Shown piece by piece: positions 16,933 to 24,997 of a DNA stretch of 64,000 nucleotides (position 1 is its first letter; each line of letters begins with the position of its first letter). The notes under the pieces are model-generated. The model was not told where the DNA came from. It ran no database searches and saw only the letters and a program-made list of their open reading frames with translations. The stretch is from Microbacterium sp. APC 3901. GTDB taxonomy: Bacteria; Actinomycetota; Actinomycetes; Actinomycetales; Microbacteriaceae. A program made the position numbers and the translations under genes. The stretch spans positions 124,001 through 188,000 of the forward strand of contig NZ_JASDCU010000002.1 of the NCBI RefSeq assembly GCF_030407765.1. Direction: 5' to 3'.

Positions 16933-17283
16933 TCATCGGGAGGCGATCGGGCCACCGGGCGTAGGGGGAAGCGCCGCGATCAGCCGGGACCCGGTGATCG
17001 CGGCGGCGACGATCGCCGCCGTGCCGGCTACCGGCAGCAGGGCGAGCGCGAACGCAGCGCTCGGACCGAAGGCGAACGAGAAGACGAGGAACGCCGCCCA
17101 GGCGACTACGCCGACTCCGACCCACATCCACTGCATCCTGGTCGTCGCCGTGCGGAGTGCTGCGGCCGTGGTCGGTCGCCCGTGATGGATGACGTTCTCG
17201 GTCCATTGGCGACCGTCCCACCACCTCTGGGTGCGTCGGTGGACGTCATACCAGCCCGGCGACGCGGGTCCGCCGCCGCTCAT
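16933..17283 (-). CDS. DUF2510 membrane protein
   Basis: A 116-residue protein starting MSGGGPASPGWYDVHRRTQRWWDG, i.e. the DUF2510 motif (GWY...RWWDGxxWT) in residues about 10-31, followed by two membrane helices (WVGVGVVAWAAFLVFSFAF and LLPVAGTAAIVAAAITG). DUF2510 is a small domain found at the ends of actinobacterial membrane and secretion-related proteins; its role is unknown. It is last in the WXG100 cassette and overlaps the preceding gene by 4 bases. Confidence 0.8.
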   Translation of the reverse strand: MSGGGPASPGWYDVHRRTQRWWDGRQWTENVIHHGRPTTAAALRTATTRMQWMWVGVGVVAWAAFLVFSFAFGPSAAFALALLPVAGTAAIVAAAITGSRLIAALPPTPGGPIASR

Positions 17284-18029
17284 GAGGCGAACGAGGGCTG
17301 GGGCCACGAGGGCAGGGCGGTGGACGAGAGAACACCCGAGAGCACGGATGCGCGAGACTCCGAGTCGCCTCGTCCGATGAAGTATCCGATCACGTTCAGC
17401 AGGAGTCCGATGATGCCGATCGCCAGTCCCACCCATGCGACAGGCGTCGCGAAACCGCCGATGATGGCTACGACGAGTCCGGCGATGCCGACCACACCGC
17501 CGATCGCGTTGAACAGGTTCGAGGAGTACCACGCGTCCTGTGACGCTGCCGCATCCCGGAGCACACGCACGAGCCCGTCGACCGACGTCTCGAGTTCGTC
17601 GACCTGATCCTCATGGAGGTCATACGCCGACAGGTAGTGCCGCGCCGCGTCGGAGTCCCATGCTCCGCTTCCCAGACCGGCCAGCCGAGCCGTCGTGCAC
17701 TCCGCATCGACGCGACTCTGCACACTGCCGATGCCTTGCACCAGCTTGTCCGCTTCGGCGCGCAGAACGGTGGGAAGACCCATGCGTGCGACCCTGTCGC
17801 GCATCGCGTTGAGGATCTCCCGCATGATCCCGATGTTGGCGAGGAGTGCTGCCATCGCTGCGTGGTACGCGGCGTCCTTCGCCCAGTCCGGCCAGGGAAC
17901 GCCGAACGTCGAGAGGCTGTCGGCCCACGCGCGCGCCACGGCCGGCGCCCCGCGCTCTGCCTTGTCGAGCTCTCTCAGCCCATCATCGATCACGTCGATG
18001 ATCCATTGCCCCATCGCCTCCGGATGCAT
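17280..18029 (-). CDS. Large WXG100-like membrane protein of the type VII-like cassette
   Basis: A 249-residue protein, mostly alpha-helical. The first 165 residues resemble an EsxA/LXG-like helical region (HPEAMGQWIIDVIDDGLRE, then LGSGAWDSDAARHYLSAYD, where GAW-DS recalls WXG turns). Two adjacent C-terminal membrane helices follow (FNAIGGVVGIAGLVVAIIGG and VGLAIGIIGLLLNVIGYFIG). I do not recognise a catalytic domain. Its position after WXG100 and YbaB-like genes suggests a substrate or membrane partner of a type VII-like secretion machine, but no EccC ATPase is encoded in the window. Confidence 0.6.
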   Translation of the reverse strand: MHPEAMGQWIIDVIDDGLRELDKAERGAPAVARAWADSLSTFGVPWPDWAKDAAYHAAMAALLANIGIMREILNAMRDRVARMGLPTVLRAEADKLVQGIGSVQSRVDAECTTARLAGLGSGAWDSDAARHYLSAYDLHEDQVDELETSVDGLVRVLRDAAASQDAWYSSNLFNAIGGVVGIAGLVVAIIGGFATPVAWVGLAIGIIGLLLNVIGYFIGRGDSESRASVLSGVLSSTALPSWPQPSFAS

Positions 18030-18032
18030 ACC

Positions 18033-18338
18033 TCACGCCCCCCTGATGTCGCGGCCGACCTCGTCTTCGGTCTTCTCATAGATCTCCGCCACCTGCTCGA
18101 GCCGCGACCCCATGGCACGGAAGAGCGTGCCGCCGTCACGGATCTTCTGCCGGAGGTCGGCCGCCGCCGCGAGATACTCGTCGCGAAGGGCTTCGAACCC
18201 CGGCTGATCCGAGAACGCCCAGTATTCGAAGGTGTCCGAGATGCTGTCGGCTCCCGCCGCGAGAGTGTCGCCCCATCCCCGCCAGAGTTCGGCGTCAGCC
18301 CGCAGCACCCCCGTATCGACCGTGTACCCGTCACTCAT
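18033..18338 (-). CDS. Small helical WXG100-like protein
   Basis: A 101-residue protein of two predicted helices around a central turn: VLRADAELWRGWGDTLAAGA, then EALRDEYLAAAADLRQKIRDGG and LEQVAEIYEKTEDEVGRDI. The WRGWG segment is WXG-like though not in the canonical central position. ATG at 18338 overlaps the end of the YbaB-like gene by 8 bases (ATGAGTGA), so translation is coupled. Probably an ESAT-6-type partner protein; exact family not recognised. Confidence 0.6.
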   Translation of the reverse strand: MSDGYTVDTGVLRADAELWRGWGDTLAAGADSISDTFEYWAFSDQPGFEALRDEYLAAAADLRQKIRDGGTLFRAMGSRLEQVAEIYEKTEDEVGRDIRGA

Positions 18339-18879
18339 CGTTACCCCCATCGTCAGCACCTGCGCGTCGCGCGATCACCGTGTTCACGGTCGTCTTCACG
18401 ACATCCGCGAACTCGACCGCGGTGGCGGACGCCCTCCATTCCGCGTCGATCGTGACCGAGAACTGACCCAGTGCGTCGACCGCGACCGTCAATTCGGGGA
18501 AGACGTGCCGCTCGGATTCGCCTTCGGGTTCGGCTACCACGGCGTCGATCGCATCCTCAGCCGGCAACCCGCCCTGCAACAGCTGCATGACCTGGTACGC
18601 CTTCGCCGAGACATCGGGCATGGCCGAGATGCCCGCGAGCGCAAGAGCGGAGTCCGTGGCTGCGGCGAGCGCGGTGGCCGCCGCGTTCATGTAGCCGCTC
18701 GGATCGACGGCGACCGACGAGACGAGCCCCTGGGCATCGGCCTCGATCTCGACGAGTGGGCCACGCTGAGCGACCTCGCGCGTCAGTCGCGCCATCTCGG
18801 CCGAGAAGTCCGCGGCGATCTGCCTGGACTGACCGCGGAGAGCGTCGATGCGGGCGGTCAGATCATCTGAGGGAGTCAT
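18331..18879 (-). CDS. YbaB/EbfC-like nucleoid-associated-type protein
   Basis: A 182-residue protein with an N-terminal coiled-coil-like helix (RIDALRGQSRQIAADFSAEMARLTREV) and a sheet segment GPLVEIEADAQGLVSSVAVDP, similar to YbaB DNA-binding proteins. A second VTIDAEWRASATAVEFADVVKTTVN block follows. YbaB-fold proteins are frequent companions of WXG100 genes in actinobacterial type VII loci; what they bind there is not known. The ATG at 18879 is chosen because the upstream gene stops at 18902, and any earlier start would overlap it. Confidence 0.65.
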   Translation of the reverse strand: MTPSDDLTARIDALRGQSRQIAADFSAEMARLTREVAQRGPLVEIEADAQGLVSSVAVDPSGYMNAAATALAAATDSALALAGISAMPDVSAKAYQVMQLLQGGLPAEDAIDAVVAEPEGESERHVFPELTVAVDALGQFSVTIDAEWRASATAVEFADVVKTTVNTVIARRAGADDGGNDE

Positions 18880-18901
18880 GTGAGAGGCATCCGTGCTCGG
18901 G

Positions 18902-19192
18902 TCAGGCGACGAGGTCGATGATGGTCGCTTCGGCGTGGCGATAGCTTGCGAGCGCGCGCTGCAAGGCACTGATCGCGCTCGTCAGCTCGTCGAGAGTATA
19001 GGTATGGTCCGCTTGCCACTGATCGTGCCGACTCTCGTAGGCGTCTGCGGCTTCGCCGTCCCACCCTGCGAGCATCAGCTGCGATGCACTGTCGAGAGCG
19101 GCGCCCTCGGCCTGCAGATCGGAAAGCGCCCCGAGCAGGACATCGATCATGGTCTGTATCTGGTCGAAATCGACCTCGACTGCTACCCCCAT
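18902..19192 (-). CDS. WXG100 family protein
   Basis: A 96-residue helical-hairpin protein with the diagnostic central motif LMLAGWDGEAADAYESRHDQW: the W-x-G turn reads WDG, and the Y-x-x-x-D/E-type tail is DAYESRHDQW. Length and layout match EsxA/EsxB-type proteins. It heads the cassette: ATG at 19192 lies 6 bases after TAGGGT, the leaderless arrangement. It is likely exported by a type VII-like system if one exists elsewhere in the genome. Confidence 0.85.
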   Translation of the reverse strand: MGVAVEVDFDQIQTMIDVLLGALSDLQAEGAALDSASQLMLAGWDGEAADAYESRHDQWQADHTYTLDELTSAISALQRALASYRHAEATIIDLVA

Positions 19193-19198
19193 GCCAGC

Positions 19199-19204
19199 AC
19201 CCTA
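19199..19204 (-). promoter_or_regulatory. Leaderless -10 box of the WXG100 cassette
   Basis: TAGGGT, 6 bases, then the ATG at 19192. Confidence 0.6.
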
Positions 19205-19253
19205 ACATCCCTCCTCCGCGCTGCACGGCGGCACCCTGACGTCCTCGGGAACG

Positions 19254-19288
19254 ACGAAGGCCGCCGGGATCGCCCCGACGGCCTTCGT
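19254..19288 (-). terminator. Terminator after the nuclease/5'-nucleotidase gene
   Basis: A perfect 10-bp stem (19254-19263 with 19279-19288) with a 15-base loop. It lies between the nuclease stop at 19320 and the WXG100 promoter. Confidence 0.7.
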
Positions 19289-19319
19289 GCGTGTGAGGCG
19301 GGTGTGCCGCCCGGTGCGG

Positions 19320-22300
19320 TCAGAACCAGCCGTTGAGGAGATCCCACAGCCAGTCGATGATGCCGCCGATGATCCCGCCGATGCCGCCTGCGCGGTTGAC
19401 CGTGACCGTCGCGGTCGCCTCGTCACCGTCTGCCTGCGACACCGCAACCGTGTACTTGCCGGGCTGAGTGCTCTTCGGCACCGTCACGGAGGTGGAGAAG
19501 GTGCCGTCGGCCTTGACCTGGACGGAGCCGACCTCGACGGCCGATCCCTTCTTCGGTCGCAGCTCGACGGTCACGCTCTCACCCGGCAGGTAGCCCTCAC
19601 CCGTGATCGTGAGCTTCTTGCCCGCGGCCACCTTCGACGAGCCGAGGTCGATCGAGCCGGCGAACTCGACCGGTTCCTCGCCAGCGATCGTGAACGGCAC
19701 CTGCACGGTCGTCCCCGTCCCGGCGACGGCGACGGTGAGCAGCCGCTCTCCGAAGACGCCCGACGGAACCGTGAAGCCGAGCGACGCACGCCCCGCCTCA
19801 TCGGTCGCGTCGACGATCGTCGGGTCGACTGCACCCGCAGCGAGCTGCGTGTCGCCGAGCGACAGCGTCACCGCACCCGGCGCCTGCTCCCCCGCGCTGA
19901 ACGCCAGTGATGAGAGAGCGACCGTCACCTGGTCGCCGGCGCTGTAGCCGTCGGCATCCGGGGCGCTGACCGAGACACCCACCGCGCGCTGCGCGAGGTC
20001 GGGAGTCGCCGTCTGGTTCGCGTCGAACCAGTCGACCATCGACTGCAGATCGATCTTGCCGGTGTCGCGCTTGCCCGCGCCCTCACGGAAGGTGAAGAAG
20101 TTGTCTCCACCCGCTGCCAGGAACGAGTTCGCAGCGACCGTGTAGCTCGCGGCCGGATCGATGGGCGTGCCGTCGAGCGTGATCGAGGTGATCCTCGACC
20201 CCTGGGCCCCGGCGGGGTCGTAGGTGTACACGAGTCCCTCCGAGACGCCGAGCTTGAGGAACGGACGAGCCGAACCGGCCGGCTGCCACTGCTCTTCGAG
20301 CACACCCTCGAGCTGCTCGCCCGTGAGCGACAGCGTCACCAGCGTGTTCGCGAACGGCTGCACCGTGGCGGCCTCGCGGTAGGTGACGTTGCCGTTCGGG
20401 TCGTTCGCGTTCGATGAGGCGTACGTCAGGTTGGCGCGGATGCCGCCCGGGTTCATCAGCGCGATGTCCGCACCGGTGGACCACTTCTGCACGTCGGCGA
20501 CGAAGTTGCCGATGGTGGATTCGCCACCGCGGTTCTCCGAGCCGTTCGTCTGACGAGCGCGGTTGAAGTCGGCAGTGATGTCTCCGACCTTGACCGCGCC
20601 GAGCACGTCCGCCTCGGCCTTCGCCTTCGCGACGATGTCGGCGACCTCCGGAACCGCCGGGTACAGGGCGGTTCCCCCCGAGGTGAGGGGCTTGATCTCG
20701 TTGGTGATCGAGATCAGGTCCTTCGTCTTCGGGTCGACCTGGAGGTTCATGAGACCGAGGTTCTCGCCGTACTGACCCGCCGAGATGACCGGACGGCCGT
20801 CGATGACGTGGTTGTAGGCGAGGTGGGTGTGAGCCGACACGATCGCGTCGACGTCGTCATCGACTCCGTAGACGATCTCGCCCAGAGGCGAGTCCGGAGT
20901 GATGCTCGACAGTTCGGCACTGGATGCGCCCTCGTGGACGAGGAGGATGACGACATCCGCCTCTCCGTTGGCGGCGTCTCCGTCGCGGAGGTCGTCGGCC
21001 ACGGCGTTCACCGAGTCGACGATGCTGCGCACCTCGAGATCCGCGATGCCCTCAGGGGACACGAGCGAGTCGAGGTCTTCGGTGACTGCGCCGACGAAGC
21101 CGACGCGCACGCCGTCGAGTTCCTTCACCCAGGCCGGTGCGAGCGCAGGCTCGCCGGTCTCGGTGACGAAGACGTTCGACGAGATGTACTCCCAGTCCGC
21201 GCGGTCCTGGACACGGTCTCGCAGGTCTCCCCAGCCCTGGTCGAACTCGTGGTTGCCCGCAGCGCTGACATCGAGACCGGCCGCGTTGAGCGCGTCGATC
21301 GTGGGGTTGTCGTCGTTGATGAACGAGGTGAACGTCGAGGCGCCGATCAGGTCGCCGACGCCGGCGAAGATCGTGTTCGGGTTCTCCGAGCGGAACTGCT
21401 GCACCGCTCCCGCGACGACCGCCGCGCCCGCCGCAGCCCCGTCGGCTTCGATGCGCCCGTGGAAATCGTTCATCGTGACGACGTCGATGCTCACCGGCGG
21501 GATCTCAGACGAGACTCCGACGATGATCGGGTCGTGGTCGCTGGAGCGGAACGGCGTGCCCGCCTCGGTCGCGCCGAACGCGTAGCCGCGATCGCTCCAC
21601 TCGGGGGAGTTGATGCTCCACACCCCTGCGCCCGTGATCGACTCGGCCAGCGACGGCGATGCGAGAACGTGGTCGAGCGAGCCGAGCTCGCCGTCGAACG
21701 TGTAGGTGTGCTCCTCGGGAGCCTTCTCGCGGGCGACGTCGCTCCAGCCTTCGCTCGTGAAGACCTCGATGGGGTCTTCCTTCGCGTAGGCGTTGAAGTC
21801 CCCGATGAGCAGGATGTCGCTGCTGCCAGTGACCTCTTCGATCTCGGTGGCGAAGTCCTTGAGCGACTCGGCCTGCTTCACGCGATCGGCGTTGAAGAAG
21901 CCCTGGCCGTCAGCAGGCTCGGTGCCACCGCCCTCCGGCGCCGACTTCGACTTGAAGTGATTCGACACCACGGTGACGACGCGGCCGTCGATGTCGAAGG
22001 CCTGCGCGATCGGCTCGCGAGCGTTGCTCCACACCGTCTCATCCGTGACCGTGAGGCTCTCGCCTACGGTGCTCACGTCATCCTTCTTGTAGATGATCGC
22101 GCTGGTGATGAAGTCGGTCGTCGCCGAGTCGTTCAACTCGTCGGGAGTGCGGACGTAGTCCCACTCCTCGCTGCCCAGCGCATCGTTGAGACCGTCGACC
22201 AGGTCGTCGAGCGCCTCATCGAGGGTGCCGCCCAGCTTGATCGAGTTCTCGATCTCCATGAGCGACACGATCTCAGCGTCCAGGCCGTTGATCGCCGCGA

Positions 22301-23945
22301 CGATCTTCGACTTCTGGATCTCGAACTGAGCAGCGTTCGCCGCGCCCCGGGCATTCGAGTTCTCGCTCTTCAGCGTCGTGAAGTAGTTGAAGACGTTGAA
22401 CGATGCCACCTGCACATCGCCGCCCACGGCCGGAGCCGCGTCAGCGCGCGGGTTCGTCGCCTCGAAGCCCACCTTCAGGTCGGCGGACGAGGCGCTGTCG
22501 ATCGGCACGACCGGCTGCAGACGCCAGTCGTCGAAGCCGTACTGGAGCACATACCCGTTGTCGCCGAAGTCGACGGTGTCTCCGTTGCGGACGACGAGGT
22601 CCTCGGTGAAGTACGGCTGGTCGTTCGGGTGGCCGCTGTTCGAGACCTGGATCGACCATCCGTCGTCGAGCAGGATGCGGTTGGCGCGGTTCGCCGCCGC
22701 GATCGCCGCGGCTTCGGCTCCCGGGCGCGTGGTCTCCGTGCTCTTGACGTTCAGGTCGGCGCCGGCGTTCAGCCAGAGCGTGCCGAAGTTGAAGAGCTGG
22801 TGGCTGGACGCGAGGCGATAGGTGCCTGCGGGTGCCACGTACATGTTCTCGTACTGCTCGCGGTCGACGCCGACTGCGGCGTCGGGAAGAGGCGTGGTCT
22901 CAGGGACGCCCACGCCTGCCCGCACGACGGAGATGCCGTTCAGCGATGCCGGGTTGATCTGGGTCTGGCCGAAGTACTCGCTGACAGAGCCGGTGATCGA
23001 GACGAGGTCTCCGATCGCGAGCGTGGGGGCGAGCGCGTTCAGGAAGACGAAGACGCCGTCCGAGGCTCCCGGCGTCGCGTCGTTCGCTCCGCCGGAGCCC
23101 TCGGTCTGGATGACGATGCCCTTGTATCCGCCGGTCCGGTAGTCGGCCGTGACGACACCCTCGACCGTGACGGTCTGGCCGTTCAGCGGCGAGACGTCGG
23201 TCGTGCCCTGCACGTCGGCGATGGACACCTCGGTGGGCTCAGGGTCGGGATCGGGAGCCGTGCCGGCGTTCTGCGGCGTGATGCTGGGCGACAGGCTGAA
23301 GTCGGCCCTGTTGTCGTCGGTGTCCTTGCCGCCGGTGCGGTTGAGCGACTTCACGTCGGTGTTGCCCGCCGGCGGCGTGGCCGCGGCGGTCTCGAACGTG
23401 TTCGAGCTGCCATAGCCGAGCACGTCGATGACGCCGTCGACACCCGTGACCGAGCCGGGTGTCAGCGTGATCGCCGCCGTGCCCTCGACGAGTGCGAGTG
23501 TGCCGTTCGTGCCGCTCGGGTTGAGAGTGCTCACGGCGTCGGCCGTGGGCAGTGCGGCGCCGTTGGCGCCGTTGCTGCCTGCCTGCACGAGATAATGGCC
23601 GCCCGCGGGGATGACACCGGTCAGCGGTGCGACGCCGTTGGAGGCTGCCGTGCCCGTCGCGGATCGGTACTGCAACGAGAGCCCGTCGAGGGTGACGGGC
23701 GCCGCCGTGGGGTTGTAGAGCTCGACGAACTTGTTCGTGAACGCCGCACCGGCACTGCCTCCGGAGAGATAGGCCTCGTTGATCACCACCCCGGTTCCCG
23801 AGACATCTGCGGAGGCTGGCGCGACGATCAGGGCGCTGGCGCCCAGTGCGGCGACGCAGGTGGCGGCGAGAACGCCGAGACGCCCCCGACTTCTGCGATC
23901 TGACGCGGGAACCTGGCGGTTCGCGGCATCGGGAGCGGACATCAT
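19320..23945 (-). CDS. Secreted ExeM/NucH-type DNase fused to a UshA-type 5'-nucleotidase
   Basis: A 1541-residue exported protein. Order: signal peptide (to about 47, ending APASADV); lamin-tail domain (GVVINEAYLSGGSAG); OB-fold-like region; endonuclease/exonuclease/phosphatase domain (ASFNVFNYF, LLIGDFNAYAKEDP, FRSSDHDPIIVGV); then a metallophosphatase (VVTMNDFHGRIE, GVGDLIGAS, AGNHEFDQGW, SAHTHLAYNH); the 5'-nucleotidase C-domain (RGGESTIGNFVAD, MNPGGIRANL, FLAAGGDNFF); Ig-like modules; and a hydrophobic tail ending GGIIGGIIDWLWDLLNGWF. It should degrade extracellular DNA and strip phosphate from the nucleotides, supplying phosphate and nucleosides. No LPXTG motif is present; the tail may be a weak membrane anchor. 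Start ATG 23945 has GAGGAG. Confidence 0.93.
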   Translation of the reverse strand: MMSAPDAANRQVPASDRRSRGRLGVLAATCVAALGASALIVAPASADVSGTGVVINEAYLSGGSAGAAFTNKFVELYNPTAAPVTLDGLSLQYRSATGTAASNGVAPLTGVIPAGGHYLVQAGSNGANGAALPTADAVSTLNPSGTNGTLALVEGTAAITLTPGSVTGVDGVIDVLGYGSSNTFETAAATPPAGNTDVKSLNRTGGKDTDDNRADFSLSPSITPQNAGTAPDPDPEPTEVSIADVQGTTDVSPLNGQTVTVEGVVTADYRTGGYKGIVIQTEGSGGANDATPGASDGVFVFLNALAPTLAIGDLVSITGSVSEYFGQTQINPASLNGISVVRAGVGVPETTPLPDAAVGVDREQYENMYVAPAGTYRLASSHQLFNFGTLWLNAGADLNVKSTETTRPGAEAAAIAAANRANRILLDDGWSIQVSNSGHPNDQPYFTEDLVVRNGDTVDFGDNGYVLQYGFDDWRLQPVVPIDSASSADLKVGFEATNPRADAAPAVGGDVQVASFNVFNYFTTLKSENSNARGAANAAQFEIQKSKIVAAINGLDAEIVSLMEIENSIKLGGTLDEALDDLVDGLNDALGSEEWDYVRTPDELNDSATTDFITSAIIYKKDDVSTVGESLTVTDETVWSNAREPIAQAFDIDGRVVTVVSNHFKSKSAPEGGGTEPADGQGFFNADRVKQAESLKDFATEIEEVTGSSDILLIGDFNAYAKEDPIEVFTSEGWSDVAREKAPEEHTYTFDGELGSLDHVLASPSLAESITGAGVWSINSPEWSDRGYAFGATEAGTPFRSSDHDPIIVGVSSEIPPVSIDVVTMNDFHGRIEADGAAAGAAVVAGAVQQFRSENPNTIFAGVGDLIGASTFTSFINDDNPTIDALNAAGLDVSAAGNHEFDQGWGDLRDRVQDRADWEYISSNVFVTETGEPALAPAWVKELDGVRVGFVGAVTEDLDSLVSPEGIADLEVRSIVDSVNAVADDLRDGDAANGEADVVILLVHEGASSAELSSITPDSPLGEIVYGVDDDVDAIVSAHTHLAYNHVIDGRPVISAGQYGENLGLMNLQVDPKTKDLISITNEIKPLTSGGTALYPAVPEVADIVAKAKAEADVLGAVKVGDITADFNRARQTNGSENRGGESTIGNFVADVQKWSTGADIALMNPGGIRANLTYASSNANDPNGNVTYREAATVQPFANTLVTLSLTGEQLEGVLEEQWQPAGSARPFLKLGVSEGLVYTYDPAGAQGSRITSITLDGTPIDPAASYTVAANSFLAAGGDNFFTFREGAGKRDTGKIDLQSMVDWFDANQTATPDLAQRAVGVSVSAPDADGYSAGDQVTVALSSLAFSAGEQAPGAVTLSLGDTQLAAGAVDPTIVDATDEAGRASLGFTVPSGVFGERLLTVAVAGTGTTVQVPFTIAGEEPVEFAGSIDLGSSKVAAGKKLTITGEGYLPGESVTVELRPKKGSAVEVGSVQVKADGTFSTSVTVPKSTQPGKYTVAVSQADGDEATATVTVNRAGGIGGIIGGIIDWLWDLLNGWF

Positions 23946-24030
23946 CTGTGTTGTCTCCTCGGGTGGGGTCTGGCGACGGCTCTCGTGAAACCGCGGCTGT
24001 GCGCGCTCTCAGCCGGCGCACATGTGAGCG

Positions 24031-24059
24031 AGCATACGGAGGCCCTCGGACAACCTCAA
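24031..24059 (-). promoter_or_regulatory. Sigma-70-type promoter of the DNase/5'-nucleotidase gene
   Basis: TTGAGG (24059-24054), 17 bases, TATGCT (24036-24031), about 86 bases before the start codon at 23945. The remaining intergenic sequence up to 24181 shows no gene. Confidence 0.55.
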
Positions 24060-24181
24060 CGGAGTTTTCCGATTGGTAACCAAGCCCTCACCGAACGTCC
24101 GAAGGCGCCCCTGACGAAGGTGGAACATCGTACGGGCAGACGCTCAGATGCGCGCAACTCCCCGCGCGGATGCGGGTCGGG

Positions 24182-24982
24182 TCAGGTGGGATCGCCGGCT
24201 GCGGCCACGGCGTCTTCGAACTCCTCGACCTCTCGCTCCCACTGGTCCTTGGCGAGTCGGTACCAGAGATAGAACGCGAACCCGGCGAAGATCGCCCACT
24301 CGGCGGCGTAGAAGATGTTGAGCCAGTTCACCGGCGACTGCTCGTCGGGCGCCGGCGAGGAGATGTCGGTGAGACCTGCCGTCGCGGTGGCCGAGGCCAG
24401 ATACGGTCGGTACACATCGAGGTCGTCGATGTCGTGCCAGTGGCTCAGGAGCGCGGCTGTCGACATCCGGTCCATGCGCTGCGGATCGTCCTTCGGGGGC
24501 AGGGCGGGCCCCTCGTCGGAGATCACCCGTCCGACGATCGACACCTCCGCGTCGCCCTCGTTCAGCTCTGCTACGGCCGCATCGGCGACCGCACGGTCGG
24601 CGGTCCAGCCGATCGCCACCGCTATCGACGTGCGCTCCGCGACCCTCAGCTGACCGGTCACCCAGTAGCCTTCGACGTCGTCATTGAATCTGCTCGACAC
24701 GATGAGGAAGTCGTTGGGGATCCAGGTGCCCGACGTCTCGACCTTCTGCCCCACGAGCGGTTCGGGCAGATACTGCCCCGGCTCGACGACATCGGTCAGC
24801 GGACGCACCTGCTCGGTCGCGCCGGCGGGAGGCGGATCCGTCTCGATCGCCCGCTCGAGCTGCCATTGGCCGAGCCACGCGAACACACCGGCGACCACCA
24901 GGCACAGCACGAGCATCCCGATCCATCGCCCCCGGAGCATGACCTCGCGGAGAGTGGGCGGGAAAAGAGCAGCAGAAGTCAC
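24182..24982 (-). CDS. SURF1 family protein
   Basis: A 266-residue SURF1-like protein, an assembly factor for the aa3-type cytochrome c oxidase. It has the family's two terminal membrane helices (WIGMLVLCLVVAGVFAWLGQWQL near residues 20-42 and IFYAAEWAIFAGFAFYLWYR near 230-249). The long extracytoplasmic loop between them includes GQWQLERA, VGWTADRAV and SPVNWLNIFYAAEW. It follows guaB3 by 15 bases. The name is secure at family level; the connection to guaB3 is only positional. Confidence 0.88.
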   Translation of the reverse strand: MTSAALFPPTLREVMLRGRWIGMLVLCLVVAGVFAWLGQWQLERAIETDPPPAGATEQVRPLTDVVEPGQYLPEPLVGQKVETSGTWIPNDFLIVSSRFNDDVEGYWVTGQLRVAERTSIAVAIGWTADRAVADAAVAELNEGDAEVSIVGRVISDEGPALPPKDDPQRMDRMSTAALLSHWHDIDDLDVYRPYLASATATAGLTDISSPAPDEQSPVNWLNIFYAAEWAIFAGFAFYLWYRLAKDQWEREVEEFEDAVAAAGDPT

Positions 24983-24997
24983 AGCGTCGTGCGTGCC

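Noticed and set aside
20808-23903. A 1031-codon open frame on the plus strand opposite the DNase/5'-nucleotidase gene
   Set aside because: High GC keeps antisense frames open; its translation is Arg/Val/Asp/Gly-rich with no domain or helix pattern, while the minus strand has signal peptide and catalytic motifs.
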